In this document: piece by piece, positions 46,980-60,600 of the stretch
How the letters are laid out: the number at the start of each line of letters is the position of its first letter
Numbering within the stretch: position 1 is the stretch's first letter
Source of the DNA: Lineus longissimus
Taxonomy: Eukaryota; Nemertea; Pilidiophora; Heteronemertea; Lineidae
Assembly (NCBI RefSeq): GCF_910592395.1
Contig: NC_088313.1
Coordinates: 1,242,501 to 1,306,500 of the forward strand
Direction: 5' to 3'
Length of the DNA: 64,000 nt
Notes under the pieces: model-generated
What the model was told of the DNA's origin: nothing
The model's database searches: none
Seen by the model: the letters and a program-made list of their open reading frames with translations, nothing else
Position numbers and translations under genes: made by a program

Positions 46980-47765
46980 ATGACCGTCTCATCTCTCTCA
47001 CCATGATGCCAACACGGTGGAGCAGCCAGGACTGATTTGGCCTGGCTGTGACTGTCTCATCTCTCTCACCATATTGACAACTTGGCAATGCGGCGAAGAC
47101 TGATGTGGCCTGGCAGTGACCGTCTCATCTCCCTCACCATGTTGGCAACACAGTGGAGCAGCCAGGACTGATTCGGCCTCGCTGTGACCGTCTCATCTCC
47201 CTCACCATGTTGACAACACGTTGAAGCAGCCGGGACAGATTTGGCCTGGCTGTGACCGTCTCATCTCTCTCACCATGCTGTCAACACAGTGGAGCAGCCA
47301 AGACTGATTCGGCCTGGCTGTGACTGTCTCATCTCCCTCACCATGTTGACAACTTGGCAGAGCAGCAGAGACTGATTTGACCTGGCTGTGACTGTCTCAT
47401 CTCTCTCATCATGTTGTCAACACGGTGGAGCAGCCAGGACTGATTCGGCCTAGCTGTGACCGCCTCATCTCTCTCACCATGTTGTCACAGTGGAGCAGCC
47501 AAGACTGATTCGGCCTGGCTGTGACTGTCTCATCTCTCTCACCATGTTGACAACTTGGCAGATCGAGCAGCAGAGACTGATTTGGCCTGGCTGTGACTGT
47601 CTCATCTCTCTCATCATGTTGCAAATAAACACGGTGGAGCAGCCAGGACGGATTCTCACCATGTTGACAACTTGACAGAGCAGCCATGACTGATGTGGCA
47701 ATGCTGTGACCGTCTCATCTCTCTTACCTTGTCAACACGGTGCAGCCAGGTGGAGCAGCCATGAC
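46980..47765. repeat. 68-bp minisatellite, about 11 degenerate copies
   Basis: The unit contains TGACCGTCTCATCTCTCTCA, CCATGTTGACAACACGGTGG and AGCAGCCAGGACTGATTTGG. The period was measured from TGAC at 46981, 47049 and 47117. Copies diverge by substitutions and small indels. It lies upstream of CHMP3, ending about 390 bp before the CHMP3 start codon. Confidence 0.92.
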
Positions 47766-48151
47766 TGTCAAACAGTTGTGCGAGCTCACTAGTATAGCCA
47801 AGTGCGCTTATCTATTATGTTCACCTTTTGCCCTTTGCGGAGCAAGAGCCACCAATAGTATTATTCTGTGTCTTGTATGCTGATTTTGGGGCGAGCCGTT
47901 TTATCTTCGATCTCGTTCTCGGATCAAAATCTTAACCTCTCTATTATGTTGTCTTCGGGGTAATTTCCACGGCCAATACGGAGGAGTAATGTACTTAAAA
48001 CTATCATTGTTAAAAAAAAACAAACGTAGTGCATTTAGTACATATCATGTACATATTTGCAGGTAAACAAACCAGAAAGAGATAATCTTTGACATGTTTC
48101 CTGGTCATTTCATCTAAATAACAGGTTATTTCGTTATCCAGGCTGCGGAAG

Positions 48152-51100
48152 ATGGGGTTATTTGGTAAAACACCGCAGAAGGATCCAAAGGAACAGGTAA
48201 ACGTTGTTTATGACTCTATCAATCCAAACAAACTTGGCTGCATTTAAATTTTGTAATTTGTAATTTGTGTCTGTATATTTTTACTCTGTAAAGACTGTTA
48301 CTGTATGCTGATGAGCATGTCGCTGTCAGTCATCTGATAAATCTAGTATCGTATCGTATCGTTCATTTTTGATTTGTGATCTCGCAGCTTTGATCATGCC
48401 AGGCTGCTGCACAGGGTCCTGAAGCCTAGTTAGTGGGATTATCAGGCTAAACTGAATGGGATAAGCCAGGAACTATGAGAAGAGTACTTTCCAGGCTTAT
48501 CCCATTGTTTAGCCCAATAATCCCACTAACTAGGCTTCAGGGGCCTTTGGCTGCTGCAAGAAGCAAAGTATAGGTTTGTTTGGCTGAGCTGGGACCTTTT
48601 CGACAAAGATGAACCAGGGGCAGGTCCCAAACAAATGTCATGAAGAATGTCATGAATCGTTCAGGAAATGTGGAAGATGTCCTGCTTATTTCGTTTACCA
48701 TCATTAGATTTTATTTTGATGACTTCAATATGCTTTTAAACCTGGTGGACGCTGTTTAATGTGACCCAACTCTAAGGCCATAGGAATGATTAATCCTGTT
48801 TACCGTCCGAGAGATTTAAAAAGATGATAAGGCTTTTTTTCATTTTTCCTTATTCATTATCGGTTTACAGTCTGATTTACTGGTCAAAACACGCGATTCA
48901 GCAAGTTCCATTAAATGGAAATCAGGTCGGTCATCAACATGAGGCATTGAAAAAATGTCATTATTATGATGAAGAGCCTACCCTGCTAAGTTTTATTGTG
49001 TTTTTCAATCATTTAAGGTAAAGATGAACCACTGGAAAGATTATTTAAATGAAAAAATGATGTCAACAATAAAATAAGTATATTTTTTAAAAAATAATGA
49101 AAATATTTCATGTTCGATCAGAACCCATGCGGGAGGTGGACGGTAAACAGGATTAATAATTCCCATGGCCTAATGTCTGACACTTATATTGCCAAATCAT
49201 CAGCAAGGGAAATTTGCCACAGTTTCAATGTGGTGGTCTTCAGAAGATAATCATAGTTGAAAGTATTTAGTTGAAAGTAAGCCAGCTTGCTTTGGCCTGG
49301 GGTGGTTCCAAGTCATGGTTTGAGCTTGTTGTGAAGTTACTTCCTCAGCAATTGTTCTTGCTTTCATTTCAGTGCCGTACCTGGTGTTCCGCCGTCAGGA
49401 AAGAAGGAAGAGGACTCGACAGGCAAATTCGAGGTTGGTATTAGTTTTGTTACTGTCTTCAATGAACATGGTAAATGTTAAACTAAACACTGACTAAAAC
49501 TGAAAGGGTGGATGTTGTCCTGGGTGCCGACAAATGGTACCCAGGTTCGAGATCGACTGGACAATAAGCACCCTGGGTGCCATTACACTAGACAAACAGC
49601 ACCCAGTGGCAGTACAGAAACATTGTCCCTAAGATCCGTAAGCCAGGCAAAAAGAAGCTGGGTGCTGTTTGTCTAGTGTAATGGCACCCAGGGTGCTTAT
49701 TGTCCAGTCGATCTCGAACCTGGGTACCATTTGTCGGCACCCAGGACGACATCCACCCTTTTAGCCTGACTAAACCAGCTTTCAATTTTGCAAAGGCACA
49801 TTATGATTCTCTTCATTATGCAAAATACTTTATTGTAAAACAGGAGCTCTGGTACATCTAAGTCGGCATTTAAACAACAGTGTAATATAACAGTTATTTC
49901 ACAGTTAGATTTTCACTTTTTCTGCGATACATTTTTGCGATTATCTGGGATCACTAGACTAATAATAGACGAGCAAACTTTTACAGCGTTTCAGTCTAGT
50001 TGTATTCAGATGTTTTAAAAAAAAATATTTTACTCTTTATTAACAACAGAACATACATATACAGGTACAACAGTACAATGATACAAAAGCTGTTTTTATT
50101 TATTTTACAATCCTGCCCTGCCCTATTACCCCCCACCCACCCACCCACTACCACCAATAACACCATCTTTCAGTCTGTCCTACTCAAATCTGGCTGTCCT
50201 GTCCATATTTATCAGTCCAAGTTTTAAAGGAAATCGAATGTTGGGTCCCATTTTTCAGAAAATGATTGTATTCAGATGTTGATACAGTTTTAGTTTCTAT
50301 TTTCAGCCATTCAAAATGAAGAAGCAAAGGTTGTTAAGCAGATCAAAGCTGCAGCCAAGAAGGGAGACAATGATGTATGCAGAATCTTAGCCAAGGAGGT
50401 GGTCAATTCCAGAAAAGCTGTCAACAAGATTTATTGCACCAAGGCACATTTGAGTTCTGTCGAGATGCAAATGAAAAGTCAACTAGGTAAGTTACAGAAC
50501 TTTTCTAAGAATAATTTCTTTCGCATTCACTGCTAAGATGCAGCTATCATTCAGTACTGGAATACACTAAGCAAGAGCAGTGCATGCCCTGACTTGTCTG
50601 TGAGATGAATCCATGTTGGCCAACTGAAAATGTTTGAAAAAAGCAGACATGTGACTTCTCATCGAATGTTTCTTTCTTTTAGCAACACTCCGGGTGGCTG
50701 GCAGCTTATCCAAGAGTACTGAAGTGATGAAGAGTATGCAGGCTTTGATAAAGGTCCCAGAAGTAATGGCAACAATGCAAGCTATGTCCAAAGAGATGAT
50801 GAAGGTAAGAGAATGGAGATGTTTTATCGAGCGCTTTTTACACCCCAAGATCTGTCTCAAAGCCAGCCATAGCTACACTGAAGGAGCTGCAGCCAATACT
50901 CCTTAAACTCAGGACTTCGATTCAGCTTAATCATACTTAACCAAGATCACCTATCAGTAACCAAGGTACAGACCTCAAGAACCTCATCTTGTTAGAGCAG
51001 GTCATATAAGGTAAACCTGTGTGACCTACTTTGAGCAAGAGATTTATACCAGTTACGCTGTGAAGAAAAGTCTCTAACTCTTCAGACAATCTGGTTTCCA

Positions 51101-51594
51101 GGCGGGTATTTTGGAAGAGATGATTGATGATACATTTGAGAGTCTCGAGGACGATGACCTCGAAGATGATGCTGATGCGGAGGTGGAGAGGATTCTTAAT
51201 GAAGTTGTTAAAGGTACACTGTCGTTTGTCACATATTCTGATGGAGGTTTGGGCAGTTCACTCTCTTCAGTCAGTGCCAGGCAAACCCTTCCTCATATCT
51301 GGCACTGTCTTAAACAGTAAGTTCCGACATGGCTGGAGGGTGTTGGGGATTGTCCTCTACTGTTAAACCACTGAATCTTCACAGTGACCTATATTACTAG
51401 GCCCTTTGTGTTGATTGTTACCAATTTGTCTCTTGAATATTCTCCGTTATCTTTCCACAGGTGTCATCGATACAGCACCAGCAGCTGGAGCCCATTCATT
51501 GGCTGAGCCAGAAGGTGCTACTGCCGATTTTGCATCAGATGAGGAGGAGGATGTTTCAGACATGCAACAGCGATTGGCCGCGCTCAAGAGTTAA
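48152..51594 (+). CDS. CHMP3: CHMP3 (VPS24), ESCRT-III subunit
   Basis: A six-exon gene of 217 codons plus stop: 48152-48196, 49373-49433, 50307-50486, 50683-50804, 51102-51213 and 51461-51594. All junctions are in phase. The protein opens MGLFGKTPQKDPKEQ, as CHMP3 does, and continues through RQIRAIQNEEAKVVKQIKAA, RVAGSLSKSTEVMKSMQALI and GILEEMIDDTFESL. It ends in an acidic segment and the MIT-interacting motif DMQQRLAALKS, which recruits VPS4. CHMP3 co-assembles with CHMP2 on CHMP4 filaments at endosomes and at the abscission midbody. Length matches the family (about 220 residues). Exon 2 (CRTWCSAVRKEGRGLDRQIR) is less conserved than the rest but has the expected length and position. Confidence 0.95.
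48418..48543. repeat. 126-bp palindrome in CHMP3 intron 1
   Basis: Inverted arms of about 50 bp contain CCTGAAGCCTAGTTAGTGGG and its complement, separated by about 25 bases. The arms match except for a few mismatches and indels. No flanking duplication was identified. It is probably a small fold-back element. Confidence 0.85.
49503..49762. mobile_element. Fold-back MITE in CHMP3 intron 2
   Basis: This is a 260-bp inverted-repeat element with arms of about 105 bp beginning AAAGGGTGGATGTTGTCCTG. The centre carries a short unique stretch (about 49612-49655). CTGACTAAA occurs just outside both ends (from about 49490, and from 49766), which could be a 9-bp target duplication if the element starts a few bases further out. 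It encodes nothing. Confidence 0.85.
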
Positions 51595-51749
51595 CTTGTG
51601 TGTGTCTGGATGGACAATATGACTATTTTTGTTGAGACTCCTGTTAAGTTTTTGCCCCTGCCGGTTTCGACCCGTGGAAGCTGTTTCGTGGCGGTTGATG
51701 TAATCAGGATTTTCCCTGATAATCCTTTGATAAGACAGTAGAACAATTG

Positions 51750-51881
51750 GAATTTAGGCCAAGGTGCGAGCGGGCTTTGTTCAGAGACAGCATACGATGT
51801 ATTGTGCTTGGCCTAAATTCTTCTAACTGCGAGGTAAGGGGCAAACAGTGATGTAAATATTTTGACTAACTTATGAATAAA
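51750..51881 (+). other. CHMP3: CHMP3 3' UTR stem-loop and poly(A) signal
   Basis: A perfect 14-bp stem (GAATTTAGGCCAAG at 51750 with its complement ending at 51820) encloses a 43-base loop in the 3' UTR. AATAAA follows at 51876-51881, about 280 bp after the stop codon, and is the likely poly(A) signal. The stem may be an RNA structure or a small palindromic insertion. Confidence 0.6.
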
Positions 51882-53415
51882 GCAAGGTAGGCCTACTTCT
51901 GGATGTCACTTGTGGGTACATTCTGTCAGTATACATGGTGTGTTACGAGATGCATGAAAAACTTTTCAAATGTTTTGCCAACTGTCTTCACCTTGAACTT
52001 TCATGTATATATTAAATGGGTACACCCTTTGTACTTACTGGTGGTCCAGGAAAATAGAAAGGCAGTTCTGCACAATGCCATAGTGCAGTTGTCATACATA
52101 CGAATTCGGTGAAATTTGGTATAAATATATATATATATATCTGTCTACCCAACGGCAATGCTTAATTTATATTTAGCGCGTGTATACCCATTATAAGAAG
52201 TTTTCGAATTCAGTTACAAATTTCAAATTTTTACCAATGGCATCGGCCTTTTAAGTGATTTACTTTGTCCCCAGTCTTTGAATTCTGAAAACACTTTGCG
52301 ATTGGTGTTCATGTATAAATGCATTATTCTTATGAATATGCTCTAGCCCATACCATTTGGTTGAAATGTAAATAAATGGTCAACTGGTTCAATCAGGAAA
52401 GAGGTACCCCCGACACGGACTACCCAAGCAAGTTTATATTAGAGGTGGCCAGTTGTTATTCATATATAGTTCATCAGTGGTTCGCAACTCTACATGTATG
52501 TTTATGTACATTCAATATTCATCATGTTCATAATTGTTTATAAATAAACTCTCAATAGTTAGAACTAAGTCTTCCGTTACTGTGTATTAATATTATGAGT
52601 TGACCCCTTGTAATGTGAAGCCTCTTGTTTGTGTAGGCCATCTGCACATTCTTGGGTTCAATACCCTTCAAGATTCTTGGCTTTTGAACACTGCCAAATC
52701 ACTTTACTGTGATTGCCAGGTGAGGCGTCTCATATGCCTAGCATGGTCTCTTCACAGGCCCTGTATGCATTGTAGCCGTTTGTGCAATTTAATCATCAGT
52801 TGACATAGTTTTCCCATCCTCCAAAAATGCAATCGTGAGGGCGACTATTTACGGAAATTACGTAGATGGATTGATTCAGCTTTAAATCCATTGAACTATG
52901 GTGTCAATATGGAGTAAAAACGACTTGATCACCTTGATGTCTTAGGCAACTTCCCACTTGGTGCCTCATGCGTCATTTCACATCATATTTGTTGGGATTG
53001 TGTCCTACGTTGGGTGATGCTCAGTCACAAGAGTATCACGCCACTTCAAGTGATTTTTCGTGGGATGTGTGCAATCGGCTTTTCGACATCCGCACTCCCA
53101 GTTTGACACGGAGTGAAATTCAGGTCAATGCGCCACCTCTCTGATAGTGTGTGTACTACTCCCAAGCATGCCGACGTCACGGCGGTGATAATCAGTCCTA
53201 AAGTCTCCTCCTTTCAGCAGGACGGAAATATGCACTATGACGGCGGATCATCAAGCTGTCCAAGTAGCCCCAGTTAAGATCTTTAGAATCATTTCTATTC
53301 ACAGCCAGTTGTGCTTTCTTGACCTGAGGTACCATTTAAAACCTCGGGTTTAGACCAGCTCAACAACTGAATATGTTTAAGAAAGACTTGAAACAGAGTT
53401 TAAATGATAAGATCA
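51882..53415. other. Region between convergent genes, no gene seen
   Basis: This separates CHMP3 (+) from the VWA5A-like gene (-). It has an AT dinucleotide run near 52124-52140 and several further AATAAA hexamers (near 52369 and 52541) that could serve alternative CHMP3 ends. No open frame looks coding. Confidence 0.4.
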
Positions 53416-53421
53416 TTTTAT
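53416..53421 (-). terminator. Possible poly(A) signal of the VWA5A-like gene
   Basis: TTTATT on the + strand is AATAAA on the minus strand, about 1.2 kb after the VWA5A-like stop codon. A 3' UTR of that length is plausible. Other signals nearer the stop were not excluded. Confidence 0.3.
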
Positions 53422-54646
53422 TAAGATAAATAATCACTGCGATAGGCAACACCTCATTCAAGCACTGCTATACATTGCACACGGGGGTATGGTTTAATAT
53501 TTTAATGTGTAAAGAAAATTCAATGTACTTACAAGGCACTTGATATAAGACAAAATACTAGCATAAACATGTAACAATGATAAAATGGGACGTCTAAAGA
53601 CAAAATGGGATGTTATGGTTCTAAGAAATCTCAACCACAAATTCACATCACAGACATTCATCACAGATCAATCGCGACAACCACTAGTTGGTTAATTAAG
53701 CATTCATTTCAATCATCTAATTAGGCATGGCATGGCATACAAATGTATAGACCCTTGAGAAGCAAATGCTGAAATCTGGGCTCAGGTTGATTTGTCTCGT
53801 ATTCCTGTATTCAGAGTTCCATTTTCTCAAAAATTAATAGCACTATACTCCAGTTTTGAGAACTTTTTGGCGATTTCGCACGGAAAATGAAATATTTGAA
53901 GAAAATATTGTATTGCATCGGAAAAATCCAAAGTACCACTCTACTCTGACAGAATTGAACAAAGCATTTATCTTTCCTGTCTGCTGCCTAATATTCTCCC
54001 TTTGAGTGTAACATTGACAAATTTTCCAAGCCATTTTTTCGAGACATGGAGTATAGTTTTAAGGCAAGAACAAACGACACAATTCATATACATGTATTGT
54101 ACATATCCGGTGATCTTGAGTAATTTTAGAATGCTACATACTAACATTTGCAAAACTAGACTACAGACTATGCAAAGTACAGCAGCAGATTAATCACAAT
54201 GACGAACACCTGTAACCTTGAGTCATTACTTGGTCTGATCCTATACCATCCCGGGATTTCAATGTTGCATCTAGCCACGTACACCCTACTGGGCCACGGA
54301 GACAACAATCTGATTTCAGCTGGGAAAGAAAATAAGGCACAGGAAAGTGGCAAAAGACACACATGTCAGAAGTCAACTTGGAACTGCACGATTAAGTGCA
54401 AGAACTTTCACGGTCATGAGTCAACTATACAGTTCAAATCACAATTGATATCCCTTAAATCGCGTCTGTGGTTCGCCCCAGCGCGTAGGTTGTGCCTAAG
54501 TCACGTGTCATATAAACGAAACCAGAGAAATAAGCTCATCACTGGCGCCTCCGAAGGGATGTTGATTGTGACTTGGGCTGTAGTTCATATGTGAATCTTC
54601 GTCATTTCAACATCAGCTGTGTTAGACTTTCATCTTTCTACATGTT

Positions 54647-57600
54647 CTACTCCAATGCTTTCCGAGCTGCCTGCACGAGATCCGCAGGGTCCTTCCCTTC
54701 CAGTGCTTCCCCTTGTCCCTTCAACCAGCTGTATGCCTTGTCGTACAGCATCTCCCAATCATCCTTGCTCTCGCTCCAATTCATATCAAGCCAAGCCAGA
54801 ACCAACGCAGTGGCCCACACTGACAAATCCTGAAAAGTGGAATTTGAAAATAAACTACCATAAGATTGGCCTATGAAAGTGGGGTAAAATTGTAACTATA
54901 CATTATCCAGCTTGAATTATACATGGTTACTCTTTTATTTCATATGATTCACTATACAAAAAGATGTTAAAAGATAGCCTAGTGGGCTGTACTTGTTATA
55001 GCTTTGCCATCCCGGGTTTTGGGTGGAGGGGCTATTTCACCCCCAGGGCCAATTTCACCCCAGTTTACAGTACTGAAGATGCTTTGTAAGATTTTACATA
55101 ATCCTCTTGGGTCTGTAAGATTTCCTATATTTCCCTTTACGTGCAGCAACTCTGCAGGTTTTACTCAAAAAAATCCAAAATGGTTTAAAAGCATCATTGA
55201 AGTCCGAGTAGGCAGTTGGTCATTCATGACAAAATTTCGTTGCGAAGAAAAATGCTCTTATCATAATGATAAATGAGATGATAACACCACATGATTATAA
55301 AGTTTCCACAAAAAAAAGCTGCACCTTACTGACTTTCATCGGAGAACATCCAAACCTTTCGATAAGTCACAGGAAGTTTAGATGTCAGACTCAGTCCATG
55401 TCACATTCGGACTGTGAGCAAGGCCTCAGAGCAGACACAGGTAATCTAGTCAACCGAAACGAGATGAACTTACTGAATTCCAGGCGCATGAGATCAGCAC
55501 TACCATGATGCAAGCAATATGCATTTATTCTAGGTCAAGTTTGATTGCAATAGACTGATTTGCCGCCACAGTTTTCCGAGGTATGTCATCAGATTTGATT
55601 TGGTTAAATTACTCACGTTCAAAGGAGATGACGATTTCAAATCGATGGCGTCTTTGCCAAGCAAGTTAACAACAGCCTCACTCAGCTCCCAGTGTCCATC
55701 AAAGGTTTGCTGGTCTACCATTCCCATTAACGTATCAGGGTCAACTTTAAATGAAAAGAATGACGATGGTGATTTCCGCAGTATGAAAAAAACACAACAT
55801 AATTAACACAAAGACTTCCTCTGGCAGATGACCAGAAAATCATGGAAGAAATTAACAATGTATCCAGAACAGAGCATGAAGGATTCTGGGTCTTTATCAA
55901 AGTCATGGAAGGGTAAGCCAACCAGTAGTTGGCGCTCCAGAGCCACAAACGATGGGGAAGTAACGTTTACGAATGGACTAAAGATTTAAAGACTTGTCGA
56001 ACATCCTTTCTGCATCGCTTCTTGAAAACCGATTTACAGGAATAAATGGTATTTCATATTTGAAAACACTTACCCTTTTTATATAGAGGGCTGTCCTTTG
56101 CCAACACGTTTCGAGATTCTGGGGGACCCGCCTTCACTGTAAGAGAGTCTGAAAAGCCAAGAATACAGAGCATGTGCCATTTGACCCATTGTACATGTAC
56201 TGTACCCCCAGTTATATAGCATGGCTTAACCCGCTGCCCATGGAGGTCTTCCTTTGTGGCCGAATGGTTGGCGTGTTGTCTCCAGGTTATAAGTAAAACC
56301 ACCGCGGGCTGTGGTCATAACTTGGATTGGCGACCAGCACATGGTCGCCAATTTACTCTCCATCATTGTGGACTGTGAGAATGATATTTCTCGAGCTTTA
56401 GGATTGGTGTGAAGTTACTACAAAGGACTTAAAAGGTAAATTATGATGTCTTTGTCACCCTATACTGAACTTCCAGTGGTACTGCCTCTGACCATACGTG
56501 GCGTCTGGAAGCTGAGCAATGTCAATATTACACTGTGGGTCAAGCTGTTGGCAACCAGGTCCCATTAATTTTGATAATAGGCTTATGACAATTCGGGCCA
56601 GATGTGGTATGAGGTAATGATCAATAAAAAAACAAACTTCAAAGAAATCCAACCAGTAGTTGGCGCTCCAGAGCCACAAACGATGGGGAAATAACGTTTA
56701 CGAATGGACTAAAGAACTATATAATTGTCAAGCATCGCTTCTTGAAAACCGATTTACAGGAGTAAATGGTATTCCATATTTGATAACACTTACCATCTGC
56801 TACAAAGCTGCAATCCATTTCTAGAAAAAGAAATTTAAACATCACTATTGATTTGAGCGGATAAAATATCAAACATTTTCAACACCGTCACCTGTACTTG
56901 GCAGCAAAAAGTCTGAAGAGCCAAGAATACAGACTTGACTTTATAAAGTATGCACCATTTGACGCATCACTCCTGTAGTATGGTCACCAATTTACTCTCT
57001 GTCATTGTGGACCGTGGGAATAGGTAGCATAAAATATGATATTTCTCTAGCTTCAGGATTGGTATGAAGTAACTAGAAAAACTTAGTAAAATTCTGATGT
57101 CTTTGGCAACCAGGTCCCATTAATTTTGATAATAGGCTTTGGACAATGCAGGCCAGATGTGGTATGAGGTAATGAACAATAAAAAAACAAACTTCAAAGA
57201 AATCCAACCAGTAGTTGGCGCTCCAGAGCCACAAACGATGGGGAAATAACGTTTACGAATGGACTAAAGAACTATACAATTGTCAAGCATCACTTCTTGA
57301 AAACCGATTTACAGGAGTAAATGGTATTCCATATTTGATAACACTTGCCTGCGCTAGCTGATGGACAGTAGGCTAGAAAAAGAAATTCAAACATCACTAT
57401 TGATTTGAGCGGATAGAATATCAAACATTTTCAACACCGTCACCTGTACTTGGCAGCAAAAAGTCTGAAGAGCCAAGAATACAGACTTGACTTTATAAAG
57501 TATGCACCATTTGACGCATCACTCCTGTAGTATGGTCACCAATTTACTCTCCGTCATTGTGAACCGTGGGAAGAGGTGGCATAAACTATGATATTTCTCT

Positions 57601-60600
57601 AGCTTTAGGATTGGTATGAAGTAACTAGAAAAACTTAGTAAAATTCTGATGTCTTTGGCACCCAGGTTCCATTAATTTTGATAATAGGCCTAAATGCAGG
57701 CCAGATGTGGTATGAGTTACCATGGTTACTGCAGGGCTGGGCCACCAAGTACTCATTCATTCTTATAAGGCCGGGTTTATTTAGAGTTCAGGAACATGTT
57801 GTCCGAACTGTTGATTCCGAACTTATAGCACTGCTAATGATTCTCAGTTAGATTTTGGCCTTTCATTCCACAGTGGCTGTGAGCTTACCACAATATGGGG
57901 ATAGGGGACGACTGGCACACTTACTTCGGAGAGGCTCTGGCCTAACCTTTCGCGGAGATATCGCTGGGGATGGTTCATTCGGTGATAAACCCATAGCTAT
58001 GGGCTTGCGGATTCCTGAAACAAAAGGAATTATTTACCAAATTTCATAGTTTTTCAACAAGAGTTAATAAAAATACAAAGCTTATACATCCCACCTTATT
58101 GTCTCTTCCCTCGGGGCAATCCAAGCAAGTTTTTGGCCAAGGCAATTCTATTCTTAAATTCATCTTTGCACTCTCTGCAGCTGAGTGTCATGAATGCAGT
58201 TACCTTCCACTACTACTAGGTCTATGCCATGCTCAGTCTCTGATAAATTTCACAGATTAAATAACAAATACAAGCCTGATGTCTTTAATTAATGGTTCAT
58301 CGACCATAAACTTCAAATGCTAGATAAAACCATACGTGGTGTCTGGAAGCTGAGCAATGTCAATATTACACTGTGGGTCAAGATGTTGGCAACCAGGTCC
58401 ATTAATTTTGATAATAGGCTTTGGACAATGCAGACCAGATGTGGTATGAGGTAATGGTCAATAAAAAAACTAACTTCAAAGAAATCCAACCAGTAGTTTG
58501 CGCTCCAGAGCCACAAACGATGGGGAAATAACGTTTACGAATGGAATAAAGAACTATATAATTGTCGAGCATCGCTTCTTGAAAACCGATTTGCAGGATT
58601 AAATGGTATTCCATATTTGATAACACTTACCCTCTGCTTTAAAGCTGCAACCCCTTCCTAGAAAAAGAAATTTAAACATCACTATTGATTTGAACGGATA
58701 AAATATCAAACATTTTCAACACCGTCACCTGTACTTGGCAGCAAAAAGTCTGAAGAGCCAAGAATACAGACTTGACTTTATAAAGTATGCACCATTTGAC
58801 GCATCACTCCTGTAGTATGGTCACCAAGTACTCATTCATTCTTATAAGGCCGGGTTTATATAGAGTTCACGAACATGTTGTCCGAACTGTTGATTCCGAA
58901 CTTATAGCACTGCTAATGATTTTCAGTTTGATTTTGGCCTTTCATTCCACAGTGGCTGTGAGCTTACCATAATATGAGGACATCGGAAGTGATGTACGAC
59001 TGGCACACTTACTTTGGGGAGGCATTGGCATAGACTTTGACGGAGATATCGCTGGGGATGGTTTATTCCGTGATAAACTCATAGCTCTGCGCATGGGGAT
59101 TCCTGAAACAAGAGGAATTATTTACCAAATTTTCATAGTTTTTCAACAAGACTTAATAAAAATACAAAGCTTATACATCCCACCTTATTGTCTCTTTCCT
59201 CGGGGCAATCCAAGCAAGTTTTTGGCTAAGGCAATTCTATTCTTAAATTCATCTTTGCACTCTCTGCAGCTGAGTGTCATGAATGCAGTTACCTTCCACT
59301 ACTACTAGGTCTATGCCATGCTCAGTCTCTGATAAAATTTCACAAATTAAATAACAAATACAAGCCGGATGTCTTTAATTAATGGTTCATCGACCATGAA
59401 CTACAAATGCTAGATAAAACCATACGTGGTGTCTGGAAGCTGAGCAATGTCAATATTACACTGTGGGTCAAGATGTTGGCAACCAGGTCCCATTAATTTT
59501 GATAATAGGCTTTTGACAATGCAGGCCAGATGTGGTATGAGGTAATGATCATTAAAAAAACAAACTTCAAAGAAATCCAACCAGTAGTTGGCGCTCCAGA
59601 GCCACAAACGATGGGGAAATTACGTTTACGAATGAACTAAAGAACTATATAATTGTCAAGCATCGCTTCTTGAAAACCGATTTGCAGGAGTAAATGGTAT
59701 ATCATATTTGATAACACTTACCCACGACATCTGATTGAAAGGAGTCTAGAAAAAGAAATTCAAACATCACTATTGATTTGAACGGATAAAATATCAAACA
59801 TTTTCAACACCGTCACCTGTACTTGGCAGCAAAAAGTCTGAAGAGCCAAGAATACAGACTTGACTTTATAAAGTATGCACCATTTGACGCATCACTCCTG
59901 TAGTATGGTCACCAATTTACTCTCCATCATTGTGGACTGTGAGAATGATATTTCTCTAGCTTTAGGATTGGTGTGAAGTTACTACAAAGGACTTAAAAAG
60001 TAAATTATGATGTCTTTGTCACCCTATACTGAACTTCCAGTGGTACTGCCTCTGACCATACGTGGCGTCTGGAAGCTGAGCAATGTCAATATTACACTGT
60101 GGGTCAAGATGTTGGCAACCAGGTCCCATTAATTTTGATAATAGGCTTTGGACAATGCAGGCCAGATGTGGTATGAGGTAATGGTCAATAAAAAAACTAA
60201 CTTCAAAGAAATCCAACCAGTAGTTGGCGCTCCAGAGCCACAAACGATGGGGAAATAACGTTTACGAATGGACTAAAGAACTATATAATTGTCAAGCATC
60301 GCTTCTTGAAAACCGATTTGCAGAAGTAAATGGTATTCCATATTTGATAACACTTACCCTCGCTATATGATGGACAGCAGGCTAGAAAAAGAAATTCAAA
60401 CATCACTATTGATTTGAGCGGATAGAATATCAAACATTTTCAACACCGTCACCTGTACTTGGCAGCAAAAAGTCTGAAGAGCCAAGAATACAGACTTGAC
60501 TTTATAAAGTATGCACCATTTGACGCATCACTCCTGTAGTATGGTCGCCAATTTACTCTCCGTCATTGTGGACCGTGGGAATGGGTAGCATAAAATATGA

